Assembly: GCA_964618455.1 (NCBI GenBank) | Contig: CAZUAQ010000006.1 | Span: 1-64,000, forward strand | Reading direction: 5' to 3' | DNA from: CAZUAQ01 sp964618455 | GTDB lineage: Bacteria; Planctomycetota; Phycisphaerae; UBA1845; PWPN01 | DNA: 64,000 nt | Shown here: positions 1-8,710 of the stretch, piece after piece | Layout of the letters: the number at the start of each line of letters is the position of its first letter | How positions within the stretch are numbered: the first letter of the stretch is position 1 | Notes under the pieces: generated by a model | The model's input: the letters and a program-made list of their open reading frames with translations, nothing else | What the model was told of the DNA's origin: nothing | The model's database searches: none | Program-made: the position numbers and the translations under genes

Positions 1-46
1 TGTGTATTAGGCGCGTCGCCTGACTCTCCAATTCAGGCTGAACCAT
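1..46 (-). CDS. Partial open frame running off the left edge, overlapping the YIP1-like gene stop
   Basis: On the minus strand the stop of the YIP1-like gene reads TAATG, so an ATG overlaps it by one base (ATG at 46-44). That frame stays open to the window edge and begins MVQPELESQATRLIH. The visible 15 residues could be a translationally coupled next gene. They could equally be the continuation of the PsbP/DcrB-like domain that ends early in the upstream gene, which would mean a frameshift. Too little is visible to decide. Confidence 0.3.
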   Translation of the reverse strand, partial: MVQPELESQATRLIH

Positions 47-1083
47 TACAAAACCACATCAGGTTTCGCATCCTGGGGAAGCAAGTTTATTCGAATGGAT
101 ACATCGTGAGTACGAGATGAAATAGGAATACTAACGTTGGGATCAAAGCTAGCGTGATTCTCATCTATGTACCAGTTTGATGGATAGTCGAAGGTCAGGC
201 TCGACGATTCATAAGTGTTGGGAATACTCACGGCGGGTTTGCTTTGTAAGATATCATCTAATAGTTCAGATGGAATAAATAAGGCAAGTATGGCGAAAGC
301 ATATATGGACGCGGGCAGTCCCACGAACCAGATGCGAGCAGCCCCTTTCCTGACAGAAAAGACTGTGCGGACGCCTCGGTAACTGACGTACATCGACCAG
401 AATGGTAAGATCATGGATACCAGCGTGAACGGATGTCCTTTGTACCATGCTTCTATAGGCGTGCTGTAGCGAGCCGTCTCCCATAGTGCGAAGAGCAATG
501 TTGGGAATGCGATGATGAAGTATGAATAAATGTAGACGATACGTGATGTCCAAGGATCCGGGTTTTCCGCACCCGAAAGTGATAATCGCGTCCGGTACCA
601 CCAGCCGCCAATGCAGTAATACAGGGTTGCGGTAATCATTCCCATAATTATTAAGAAGAGCCAATAGTCACGGTAATCGTGAATCAGCGAATTCACGAAT
701 CTGGTCTGGATGCCGAGTTCGTGTCGAAGCATTCTTCCTTCGAGTCGATCGATCGTCATCGCAATGCCCGTCATCCAGGCCACCATGAGGAAGATCAAGG
801 GATTGGGAATCGCCGCCGATGTGCGAAAGAATCGACCTGGGCGGAAGAAAAGGTCGATCAACCCGAGTACGCTCTTGGCGTTGGATTCGGAAGATACTTC
901 ACGGCCGTATAGGTCGTCGAGGAGGCTGGAGGGATCGATAGCGTTCCGAGTCTCTCCATAGGTGTTGATGTATTCAAAATTATCAGCACTAGCCTCGGAA
1001 CGTTCCTGCTCCGCACGGAACGGAGATGCTGATATGCCGGGCACAGAGGACTGGTAATCACTGGCATTAAGTGGTTCTGGCAT
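46..1083 (-). CDS. YIP1-like multi-pass membrane protein with a short C-terminal PsbP/DcrB-like segment
   Basis: A 345-residue inner-membrane protein. Residues 1-70 are polar. Several hydrophobic helices follow (about 90-110, 140-160, 185-205, 220-240, 255-275), in the pattern of YIP1-domain proteins, including the early FFRPGRFFR motif that often precedes the first helix. After the last helix comes TFDYPSNWYID, which looks like the start of a PsbP/DcrB-like extracytoplasmic domain. That domain normally runs about 150 residues but here stops after about 50, at a TAA. The molecular function is unknown. No strong ribosome binding site is visible before the ATG. The truncated tail and the open frame starting inside the stop codon suggest a frameshift or a recently shortened gene. 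Confidence 0.7.
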   Translation of the reverse strand: MPEPLNASDYQSSVPGISASPFRAEQERSEASADNFEYINTYGETRNAIDPSSLLDDLYGREVSSESNAKSVLGLIDLFFRPGRFFRTSAAIPNPLIFLMVAWMTGIAMTIDRLEGRMLRHELGIQTRFVNSLIHDYRDYWLFLIIMGMITATLYYCIGGWWYRTRLSLSGAENPDPWTSRIVYIYSYFIIAFPTLLFALWETARYSTPIEAWYKGHPFTLVSMILPFWSMYVSYRGVRTVFSVRKGAARIWFVGLPASIYAFAILALFIPSELLDDILQSKPAVSIPNTYESSSLTFDYPSNWYIDENHASFDPNVSIPISSRTHDVSIRINLLPQDAKPDVVL

Positions 1084-1499
1084 TGTTGGTACTCAACTGC
1101 TTGCGAGGATGAATTATCGTGCGATGCCAAACAACCCAATGGCGGTATTCTACGGCTAAAGTATGGATCGACGCGTTCGGCATCGCCCCTTAGCTTCATG
1201 GGTGCCTGTTCTTAGAAAGTGTGTGAGAAGGCCTCTCTTTGCCGATAGATTTGATATTCTGGCAAGGAGGCCGACGTCTGGCAAAGTCGCCTTATCCCTC
1301 GGATCTCACGGATGGTCAATGGAGGATTGCTTAGAAATTGATTCTCCAGCGGAGCCGGGTGGTGGGCATCGATCGATGGACATGCTTGAGGTGGTCAACG
1401 GCATAAATGAACTATGGGGGGCGGGAGTCCTTATTGACACGTCGCCGCTATGCTGTCATCTTGGCATGACAGAACAAGACGGCGGCCTTTCCGCCATCC
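1084..1499. other. Intergenic stretch, no supported gene
   Basis: This 416-bp stretch lies between the start of the YIP1-like gene and the end of the PKD-like gene. Short open frames exist, but they have arginine/serine-rich compositions typical of out-of-frame GC-rich DNA and no ribosome binding sites. It presumably holds the promoter of the YIP1-like gene, but I could not place -10/-35 boxes with confidence. Confidence 0.5.
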
Positions 1500-1889
1500 T
1501 TACAATCCGCCGCTTCCGCCGACCGTCACTTTCAACGTCGTCGTCGTCCGGTCGGTGTCGCCGGCGGCGTCGGTCACTTCGAGCCGAAACGTGAACGTCT
1601 TGGTCGACGAAGCGCGGACGGTCAGCGTGTGGTACTGGCCCGAGGCGAAGCCGGCGTCGCCCGACCACCGGTAGCGGTACGGCCGCGTTCCGCCGATCGC
1701 CGAGGCACGCAGCGTCACCGTCACGCCTTCGCCCGGTCCCGCACTTGCCCGCGCCGGGTTCACCGACGCCGTGGCGTTCAACCGCTGCGGACGAATGAAC
1801 GCGCCATCGTCCGGCGCGGGCACCTGGGCACACCGCGGCGCCCCCATCCCGACGATCATCAGCAGGCAGCAGATCAGTCCGAATCGCAT
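1500..1889 (-). CDS. Small secreted protein with a PKD/Ig-like fold
   Basis: A 129-residue exported protein. An N-terminal hydrophobic signal peptide (residues 1-20) is followed by one beta-sandwich domain. The domain shows hallmarks of PKD/bacterial Ig-like modules: an aromatic-rich PYRYRWSGDAGF segment and a later FTFRLEVTDAAGDTDRTTTT strand pair. I chose the ATG at 1889 because it begins the signal peptide and follows a GGAAAGG-like ribosome binding site; an upstream ATG at 1925 would add a polar leader. Cys20 ends the hydrophobic stretch but the preceding residues (APR) do not make a good lipobox, so lipidation is uncertain. It is probably a periplasmic or surface adhesion/binding module with no enzymatic motif. 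Confidence 0.6.
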   Translation of the reverse strand: MRFGLICCLLMIVGMGAPRCAQVPAPDDGAFIRPQRLNATASVNPARASAGPGEGVTVTLRASAIGGTRPYRYRWSGDAGFASGQYHTLTVRASSTKTFTFRLEVTDAAGDTDRTTTTLKVTVGGSGGL

Positions 1890-2161
1890 GCCGTCACCGC
1901 CTTTCCCGCGAGGAGGATCGAACAACTTCTATTGTATGGCAGCGGAGGTCGTCGTGCCAGGGGGGAAGGTGGTTGGGGACCCCGTGGCGGTCCTGCACAC
2001 CGGGGCGTACGCGCACGATGGTCGTCTGGACAGGTCCGGCATCACGCCGTGAATCCGGCCGTGGCCAAGTCCACGATTCCACCACGCGGTCCGACCGCCG
2101 ACACGCCCACCAGACCGACATCCATTACGCGCAACGCCGTGAGAGTGTTGCCGATCCACCT

Positions 2162-3520
2162 TCACGACAGCGGCACGGGTCCCGGGCGGATCGCCGCCAG
2201 CTCGTTGAACGGTGGACGCATCTTCGGCCAGAGCAGGTCGTTGGCGCCCTCGTCATTCTCGAACTGCTCGATCATCGGGTTCCACTTCAGCTTGCGGCCG
2301 GTGAGCATCGCGATGTTGAGCAGGTGGCAGAGGCTGGCGGTGCGGTGGCCGATCTCCGCGTGGGCGACCGGCTGGCGGCGCGAGCGAACCGACGCGATGA
2401 AGTTCTTATGGTGGCCCGGGCTGCGGCCGAGGTGAATCTCGCTGTCGCCGATCTTCTCCTCGAGCAGCGACGCCGGGTCCGCCTCCAGCTTACCGCCGTG
2501 GATGTGAATGAAGATCGATCCCTTGTCCCCCTCGAACTTCAAGCCGCGCTTGCCGCTGCTGCTGCCGATCATCTTCACGCCGTTGGCGTAGGTGCATTCG
2601 AAGTCGTACTCGAAGAAGGTGTCGTAGATGCCGGTCGCGCGGAGCTTGCCGTTGGCCTGCACGTCGACCGGGCCGGTGTCGTCGGTGCCGTTGCCCAACT
2701 GGCCGATGTCGATCACGTGCGCACCACGGTCGGTCATCTCTCCGCCGCCATACGCCAGGATGAACCGCCACCAGAAGTGTGTCCGCAGCGGGGTGTACGG
2801 TACCGCCGCCGTGTGACCCAGCCACAGGTTGTAATCCAGCCGTTCGGGCACCGGCACGATCGGCTGCGGACCCGAGCGCTTGAGCACGTCCCTGTGGTGG
2901 CCGTCATCGCAGGGCAGGTTGATGCGGATCGTGTGCAGCTTGCCGATGTAACCGTTGCGCACCAGCTCGCAGGCGAAGCGGGCGTCCGAGCCGGAGCGTT
3001 CCTGGCTGCCGCACTGCAGGATGCGCTTGTTCCGCCGGCATGCCTCAACCAGCGCCCGGCCCTCGGGAATCGAGTTGGTCAGCGGCTTCTCGCAGTAAAC
3101 GTCGTTGCCCGCCTCGACGGCGGCGATCGATGCCAGCGCGTGCCAGTGATCCGGCGTGCCGACACAGACGATGTCCGTGTCTTCGCGTTCGAGCATCTCG
3201 CGGAAGTCGTTGTACATCCTGCAGTCGGCGTTGCCGTTCTTCTCGTTCACCACGTGGCTCGCCCGGCGGCGATGCTCGGCGTCGACGTCGCACACGGCGA
3301 TGCAGTGCACGCCCTCGATGTTCATCAGGCGGCGCATGTTGTCGGTGCCTTTTCCGCCGGTGCCGATGGCGCCGAGAATCAGCCGGTTGCTCGGGGCGAC
3401 CGCGCCGTCCTTGCCGAGGGCGCTGGAAGGCACGAAGTACGGAAAAGTCATCGCTCCCGCGGCGGCGGTGGACGCTTGCTTGAGCAGATGACGGCGGGTG
3501 GTTGACGGACGTGATGACAT
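2162..3520 (-). CDS. Tat-exported Gfo/Idh/MocA family oxidoreductase
   Basis: A 452-residue NAD(P)-dependent sugar or polyol dehydrogenase-like protein of the Gfo/Idh/MocA family. The N-terminus has a twin-arginine signal (TTRRHLLKQASTAAAG), so it is probably folded and loaded with cofactor before export. A Rossmann domain follows, starting at LILGAIGTGGKG, with the family EKPL motif (VYCEKPLTN), then the alpha/beta substrate domain with the GGGEMTDRGAHVIDI segment. The ATG at 3520 is preceded by a perfect AGGAGG. Exported members are very abundant in Planctomycetota and are usually linked to carbohydrate catabolism, but the substrate cannot be read from the sequence. A hairpin just upstream separates it from the next minus-strand gene. 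Confidence 0.9.
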   Translation of the reverse strand: MSSRPSTTRRHLLKQASTAAAGAMTFPYFVPSSALGKDGAVAPSNRLILGAIGTGGKGTDNMRRLMNIEGVHCIAVCDVDAEHRRRASHVVNEKNGNADCRMYNDFREMLEREDTDIVCVGTPDHWHALASIAAVEAGNDVYCEKPLTNSIPEGRALVEACRRNKRILQCGSQERSGSDARFACELVRNGYIGKLHTIRINLPCDDGHHRDVLKRSGPQPIVPVPERLDYNLWLGHTAAVPYTPLRTHFWWRFILAYGGGEMTDRGAHVIDIGQLGNGTDDTGPVDVQANGKLRATGIYDTFFEYDFECTYANGVKMIGSSSGKRGLKFEGDKGSIFIHIHGGKLEADPASLLEEKIGDSEIHLGRSPGHHKNFIASVRSRRQPVAHAEIGHRTASLCHLLNIAMLTGRKLKWNPMIEQFENDEGANDLLWPKMRPPFNELAAIRPGPVPLS

Positions 3521-3657
3521 GGGAGTCCTCCTGAGAAGCCGGTGGAACCGATCCTCGTGATGAGAAATTGAATTCGATGCATCCATGGTATCGTCACCAC
3601 AGGGGCGAGGCCAGCAGACGCGGGCGAAGGATCGCCGGTGGCCGTCGGCCCAAAGAA

Positions 3658-3681
3658 ATCGCCCCGCGCGGGCGGGGCGAT
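3658..3681 (-). terminator. GC-rich hairpin, likely terminator of the dockerin-tailed gene
   Basis: A perfect 10-bp stem (ATCGCCCCGC with GCGGGGCGAT) surrounds a 4-nt loop. Read on the minus strand it follows the stop of the upstream secreted-protein gene by about 55 bases, and the bases after it (GATTTCTTTG) are T-rich. This fits a Rho-independent terminator, though the T tract is interrupted. Confidence 0.6.
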
Positions 3682-3734
3682 CGAGCACTTCACATGAGTC
3701 TGCAAGCGTGGTTCACCGCATCGGGCGACCGAAC

Positions 3735-4973
3735 TCAGTCATCGCACGCCGGATCGGCGGGCACGTTCGGCCCGCTCGCACACGCCAGGAACAGCGAGAA
3801 ATCCAACTGGTCGATCGAGCCGTCCGGCGTCCCCGGCGTCACACTCGTGGCATCGAAGCAGGCGCATTCCGGCGTGAGCACGCCGCCGAAGCCCGGGCCG
3901 GTGTGGCAGCGCTGGTAGACCGCGAAGTCCACGTGATCCACGTCACCGTCGACGTCATGGTCGGCGAACAAGGCCGCGTTGCACGGGCAGTTCGGATCTT
4001 CCGTGCAGTCGGGATCGTCACAGTCGATCAGTCCGTCGCCGTCTTCATCGCCGCCATTGTCACAGATCTCCTGTCCCGGCAGCGCCTGGTACACAATGCG
4101 GACATTATCGATGTAGAACTTCACCTGTTCGCTCGGGATGAGCGCGGGGTAGCTGGCGGTGGTAAGCTGGATGCCGATGCCCATGTACACCGCTTCGGGG
4201 AAGTCGGCCCACTCGCCGATTTCGTAGGTGTGCCATTGCCCGTCGGCGGGAATGAAGCGGCTCGCTTCCAAGGAGTCCGTCCAGGTCGCCGACGCCGGGA
4301 TGGGCTGAAAGAAGACCGCGATCGCGTCGGCCCGCATCTTCAGTGTCGGGTTCTGCGGATCCGGGTCGGGCGTGTCGCCACCGTCGCCGACGCGCAGGAT
4401 GTCGTAGAGCAGTTTGACCGGCATCCCCGCCACCGGCTCGGGCTTGAGATCGCCGGGGTTATTGGCGTTGTACTCCTGCCGGATCTGCTCGATGAGGATC
4501 CGTCCGAAACCGCCCACTTCCTCCTGAGGGTCCTCGGAACTGATGTAGCCGATGTTGGCGGACTCGACACCGTTGAGCACATTCTGCGGCGAATCGATCG
4601 AGGCGCCCTGCGATCCCTGGTTGGCCGGGGCGTCGCCGTTCTTGATCTGGTTGTTGCCGAGCCAGTTCACCGGGTAGCCCTGGTTCCACCAGTTCTCGTC
4701 CAGTTTCTGAGCTCCCCAGAAGGTGGGGTTCGGGTAGTTGCTCGGCCAGGTGAGTCCGACATTGCTGCACGAGGAGTGCGGGGCATTGGTGGATCCGTCG
4801 TGGGCATTACACCCTAATCCGTCGAGGTTCGCGGGGTCCGGGCAGATCGGCGGGTTCGACGGTGCGCAACCGCTGCCGTCGAAAGCTTCGATAACCAGTT
4901 CGACATCCACCGTCTGTGCGTGGCAGGGCAAGATAAATGTGATCAGAGTGATCAAAATGAGCGCAAATCGCAT
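3735..4973 (-). CDS. Secreted protein with a C-terminal dockerin-like calcium-binding tail
   Basis: A 412-residue exported protein. Signal peptide at residues 1-19 (MRFALILITLITFILPCHA). A large domain of no recognised family (about 20-320) ends in a jelly-roll-like segment (VKFYIDNVRIVYQ). Next comes an Asp-rich stretch (DNGGDEDGDGLIDCDDPDC). The last 70 residues have paired dockerin/EF-like loops (DHDVDGDVDHVDFAVY and DGSIDQLDFSLFLAC) and end PADPACDD. The same ending closes another secreted protein here, at 40639-42093. The ATG at 4973 is chosen because it opens the signal peptide and follows GGAGGAGG. The tail probably mediates calcium-dependent surface attachment or complex assembly; this is inference. 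Confidence 0.75.
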   Translation of the reverse strand: MRFALILITLITFILPCHAQTVDVELVIEAFDGSGCAPSNPPICPDPANLDGLGCNAHDGSTNAPHSSCSNVGLTWPSNYPNPTFWGAQKLDENWWNQGYPVNWLGNNQIKNGDAPANQGSQGASIDSPQNVLNGVESANIGYISSEDPQEEVGGFGRILIEQIRQEYNANNPGDLKPEPVAGMPVKLLYDILRVGDGGDTPDPDPQNPTLKMRADAIAVFFQPIPASATWTDSLEASRFIPADGQWHTYEIGEWADFPEAVYMGIGIQLTTASYPALIPSEQVKFYIDNVRIVYQALPGQEICDNGGDEDGDGLIDCDDPDCTEDPNCPCNAALFADHDVDGDVDHVDFAVYQRCHTGPGFGGVLTPECACFDATSVTPGTPDGSIDQLDFSLFLACASGPNVPADPACDD

Positions 4974-5241
4974 AGGGTCTTCCTCCTCCATCAAGCTAAG
5001 ATCTGGGCGTAACATATACGCCGGAATAGGTAAAGCTCCTCGGTATGAGGGTAACATAGTGTCCGAATCGATCAAGCGAAAAGCGACAAATTCGTGATAA
5101 TCGGGGATTCCGGTCCATTCAGAGAAGCGAATTTCTGCTCACCGGAAGTGATACCGGGCCATTGGAGACGTCAGGATACCCGCTCTCGGGCGTTTCCCTC
5201 GCGTTGCAATGGCCAGATCCCGGCGCTAAGATGCGACGATT

Positions 5242-7182
5242 ATGGCCTTGGTGTACTCACAGCAGCGTGCCGGCAAACCCGCCTGGGCCATCTTTGGAGC
5301 GGCGGTGCTCCTGGGTCTGACCGTGGCCCTCGCGTACGCCGTCATTCTCCACAAAGATCACATTCACAGGGTGGAGTTCGCCGCCACCAAACCCTTTCCG
5401 GCAGGGCACTTGCATGCCCGTCTCCCCAAGGGATGGAAACCGCTGGAAGAACTGCCTGCCGGGGTGCTGGCCGGACTCAAGCAAACCTTTCCCGATCGAC
5501 CGCCCCGGACGCTCTACCTCTTTCGCGGGCCTGCGGTGGGCGATCTTGCACCGCGCGCGCGGAGCCTTGAAGCGGTGCTGAATCTGGTCTCGGAGGGTTA
5601 TCCCGAGATGGATCCGCACGCGAGGGAATTGGAGGCTTCCCGCTTCGGCCCGTACCCCGCCTGGGATATTCAATTGCTGCTGATTGAGGAGGTGGTTCTG
5701 GAGGGCATGGAGGATTACGAAGGAGAGATTCCCTTCACGGATTTGCTTCCCAGCATCCTGTCCTACGAGCACCTTCTTGCGAAAGTCATCTGCCTGCCGA
5801 ACGGCGAATCGGTCGGATTGGCGTTGCAGACGGAGGATCCCGCCCAACGGCGGGAATCAATGATTCTGGACCAGATGGCAAGTCATCTCGACCTGCACAT
5901 CATGAGCGCGGCGGCGGACACATCGGCGATCATGCAGCAGGTGGGCGTGCGGTTCGATCTGCCGGAGAATGCGCGGTTGATCGGCCCGCCGGATGATCAA
6001 ATCCCGCAGATGCATCTCATGGTCGGTGAGGGAGTGCGCTACTGGGATGCGACACTCACACGGATACCTCTCATCGGTGATCGCCGTCCGGAAGACATCG
6101 TGCGCGATATCCTCATGGACGAGTCGATGGAGATCGAACCCACAGCGGATATTACGGTCAAACGGGAAGGTGAGCGCGAACTCGCCTACGTCGATCTGAC
6201 CGTCGAGGACAAATCCGATCTCGGTTCAAGCTTTGCTTACTGTGTCGCGACGGGATCTCAAACGGCACTGCTGTTGCGTACGCGCGCGGAACCCGACGCC
6301 GTCAATCGGATGTCACGCGCCTGCGAGAAGATGGCCTTTCAGGCAGAAGTCGATTCCATCGCGTCGTGGCTCGATGTGCCGTCCGCGTTGGATGAGGGAC
6401 TGGCGGTCCTCGATCGCCTTCGAGGCGACCGGCTTGAAGAGATGCTCAATCCGTGGAATGGAAAGTCGCGTCTTTTCTCGATCTACGATCCCGGTGGGGC
6501 GTTCCGTGGCATTCAAAGCTACAGATATCGCTTGACCGAGGAGAATGACACGAGCGAAGAACAAGGGCACTGGTGGGAAATCACCTTTCACACCGAGCGT
6601 CAGTACGGCGAAGGAAACATTCAGGGGGATGCAACGACGTTCCTGCGCAGCGACGTGCGAGCTCATCGTACGAGTTTGCATTCCAAGGGGACGGGGATTG
6701 ATGCGATCCAGTACACAGAACGGGCGCGTGGTGACGAGGATGTTGAATGCGAACTGGACATCAAGGATAAAGGGACACGCGAGAGCACCTTCGCGCCGAG
6801 CGAATCCTACCTGAACGATTTCGCGCTGGATTTCGTCTACGAGGAGATCGGGCGAACCGAGTCCATGCGCCCGCTGATCCTCACCTCCAGCGGGCCCTTT
6901 ACAGAGGGGGAAGTCCCCTGGATCCTCATTCCTCTCGGCGAGCGTCAACTGCCCTGGCCGACGGAAGACGGCAGCCCGATGACAGGCTGGGCCGTCCGGG
7001 CGTTCCAGGATTACGATCCGGCCTACCTGGAAGCTTACTATGGTGATGACGGCGAATGGCTCGGGGCGGCTTTCCACCAGGGGCGGTGGTTTCAGGCAGG
7101 GCGTCCGTTTCAAGGCGGTGTACTCAAGGAATTGTTGAAACGTTGGTCCGGCAACGGTGAGAAGGAATCAACGCGTGACTGA
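5242..7182 (+). CDS. Membrane-anchored exported protein of unknown family
   Basis: A 646-residue protein with one N-terminal transmembrane segment (about residues 13-36) and a large extracytoplasmic part. I do not recognise the family. It is rich in acidic residues and beta-type segments. An early part (about 45-215) has the alternating pattern of PsbP/DcrB-like domains, also seen in the next gene downstream. No catalytic motif is evident. The next gene starts 30 bp downstream on the same strand and is also exported, so they probably form a two-gene unit. No clear ribosome binding site precedes the ATG. Confidence 0.65.
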   Translation: MALVYSQQRAGKPAWAIFGAAVLLGLTVALAYAVILHKDHIHRVEFAATKPFPAGHLHARLPKGWKPLEELPAGVLAGLKQTFPDRPPRTLYLFRGPAVGDLAPRARSLEAVLNLVSEGYPEMDPHARELEASRFGPYPAWDIQLLLIEEVVLEGMEDYEGEIPFTDLLPSILSYEHLLAKVICLPNGESVGLALQTEDPAQRRESMILDQMASHLDLHIMSAAADTSAIMQQVGVRFDLPENARLIGPPDDQIPQMHLMVGEGVRYWDATLTRIPLIGDRRPEDIVRDILMDESMEIEPTADITVKREGERELAYVDLTVEDKSDLGSSFAYCVATGSQTALLLRTRAEPDAVNRMSRACEKMAFQAEVDSIASWLDVPSALDEGLAVLDRLRGDRLEEMLNPWNGKSRLFSIYDPGGAFRGIQSYRYRLTEENDTSEEQGHWWEITFHTERQYGEGNIQGDATTFLRSDVRAHRTSLHSKGTGIDAIQYTERARGDEDVECELDIKDKGTRESTFAPSESYLNDFALDFVYEEIGRTESMRPLILTSSGPFTEGEVPWILIPLGERQLPWPTEDGSPMTGWAVRAFQDYDPAYLEAYYGDDGEWLGAAFHQGRWFQAGRPFQGGVLKELLKRWSGNGEKESTRD

Positions 7183-7212
7183 TCCATCCCTGTCGCGACG
7201 CGGAAAGTACCG

Positions 7213-8667
7213 ATGAAGAGATGCCTGTACAGCTTTGTGGGTCGAACAGGGATTGTGGTCGTGCTTGCCGCATGGCTGGCCGCGCCGATGGCGAGAGGGC
7301 AGTTGCCTGCCATTGCCTCATCGACCGCCTCGTCCGCCGCTAGCGACGCACTGGCCGACGAATACATCGACGGCAGCTTCGGATTCTCCATCCGTCCGCC
7401 GGTCTACGCCGAAGCGATCCGCGAAAAGCGACCGATGAGCGACGCCGACGTCGAGGTCGTGCGATTTCAGAATTCCGAGCAGCAATGGTCGCTGGCGGTG
7501 CGCTACGCTCAGACCACGCGACCGATTGATACGCAGATGGCCGTCCGCGAAATCACGAGCAGCCTGCAGAAAGACGGCGCGGTCGAGGTCCTTCGCGGTG
7601 AAGATGCCCGGATTGCCGGCCGCGACGCCATCCGTTACGCCGCCGCCTTCCAACTCAAGGGCAAACCCTTTCTCCGGCAGCAGGCCGTCATCCGTCACAA
7701 ACTGAACGCCTACTTTGCCCTCGTCTTCATCACGCCCGATACGCGTCGCCAGGAGCGGTTCAATCTCTTCGATCGCGTCGTCGACAGCTTCAAGATCCTG
7801 CGTTCCGCCGCCGACGAGGAGCGCCTTAAGAACGCGGTGGAACAGGGGAAGGTACTGCTGCGCGACTTCCGCACGAAGGGGGAAACGCTCCCCGTGAGTA
7901 AAGAGGGCGCGTACTACCTGCGCTTCGTGATGGACGGGCGTGAGGCGGGTTTCATCGAAGTGCTCGAGAAGCCGGCCGAACGCAAAGGTCGAAAGGGCGT
8001 TCAGCTTCGCCAGACCGGTTGGCTCTTCCAGGACAACGGCGACTTCACCTTCATGCGGCAGGACATGTACCTGTCGCATGATCTCGTGGTGGAGGCCTGG
8101 GAGAACAAGGTCGCCTCGTACCTCGACGGTAACGAGATCGCCGAGCCGGTCGTCGTGCAGACCATGGACGAAGGCATGCGTACCGACGACAAGCTCATCG
8201 TCGCCAACGCCCGCTCCACGAGCGGCACGATGAAGCGGCGTGTCATCGATGTGGAACGCTCCTATGCCTCGGGGGCGTGGATCGTCCTCTTCCCGCGGAT
8301 CGTCGATCTGACTTCGCCCGGGATCTACAGCTTCTCCTCGTACAATGCCGATCGGCACGGGCTGGCCATGCGCACGTTCGAAGTGATCGGGGAGACTCAG
8401 GTGCGCATCGGCCGGCGGACAATCCCCGCCATCGAGATACAGGACAGTGAAGGCCTCATTCCACCGGTGAACAAGATGTATGTCGACGCCCGGGGAAACA
8501 TCCTCAAGGTCGAAGCCGGTCCCCTGGAGATGATCCAGTCTGAACGCGACGTCCTCGAACGCGTGTACGGGGAGCGGATCCAGAAGGCGGAGACACTCCT
8601 GCGCAGTCACCGCCCGACGATGCCCAAGCGCGAGAGCCAGCCGGACATTCCCGTGACCGGCTACTGA
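7213..8667 (+). CDS. Secreted protein with an N-terminal PsbP/DcrB-like domain
   Basis: A 484-residue exported protein with a signal peptide (residues 1-30, ending near AAPMARGQ). Residues about 48-198 resemble a PsbP/DcrB-type domain: it begins IDGSFGFSIRPP, has a central GRDAIRYAAAFQLKG strand, then YFALVFITPD and the closing FDRVVDSFKIL helix. The rest (about 200-480) is beta-rich with no recognised family. A GGAAAG ribosome binding site precedes the ATG. Pairing with the preceding gene suggests a shared envelope role, but no enzymatic residues can be named. Confidence 0.65.
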   Translation: MKRCLYSFVGRTGIVVVLAAWLAAPMARGQLPAIASSTASSAASDALADEYIDGSFGFSIRPPVYAEAIREKRPMSDADVEVVRFQNSEQQWSLAVRYAQTTRPIDTQMAVREITSSLQKDGAVEVLRGEDARIAGRDAIRYAAAFQLKGKPFLRQQAVIRHKLNAYFALVFITPDTRRQERFNLFDRVVDSFKILRSAADEERLKNAVEQGKVLLRDFRTKGETLPVSKEGAYYLRFVMDGREAGFIEVLEKPAERKGRKGVQLRQTGWLFQDNGDFTFMRQDMYLSHDLVVEAWENKVASYLDGNEIAEPVVVQTMDEGMRTDDKLIVANARSTSGTMKRRVIDVERSYASGAWIVLFPRIVDLTSPGIYSFSSYNADRHGLAMRTFEVIGETQVRIGRRTIPAIEIQDSEGLIPPVNKMYVDARGNILKVEAGPLEMIQSERDVLERVYGERIQKAETLLRSHRPTMPKRESQPDIPVTGY

Positions 8668-8710
8668 GTATCCAAGCCGACTTCTCATCCCGTGGCCGAT
8701 CAGCTAACCT

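Noticed and set aside
1973..3505. Long open frame on the plus strand opposite the Gfo/Idh/MocA gene
   Set aside because: It is a shadow of the real minus-strand gene: codon usage and residue composition (Ala/Arg/Val/Asp-rich runs) are typical of antisense GC-rich DNA, and the opposite frame has a clear conserved product with a strong ribosome binding site. The same reasoning removes long antisense frames at 28933-30348, 33936-35525 and 53205-55379.
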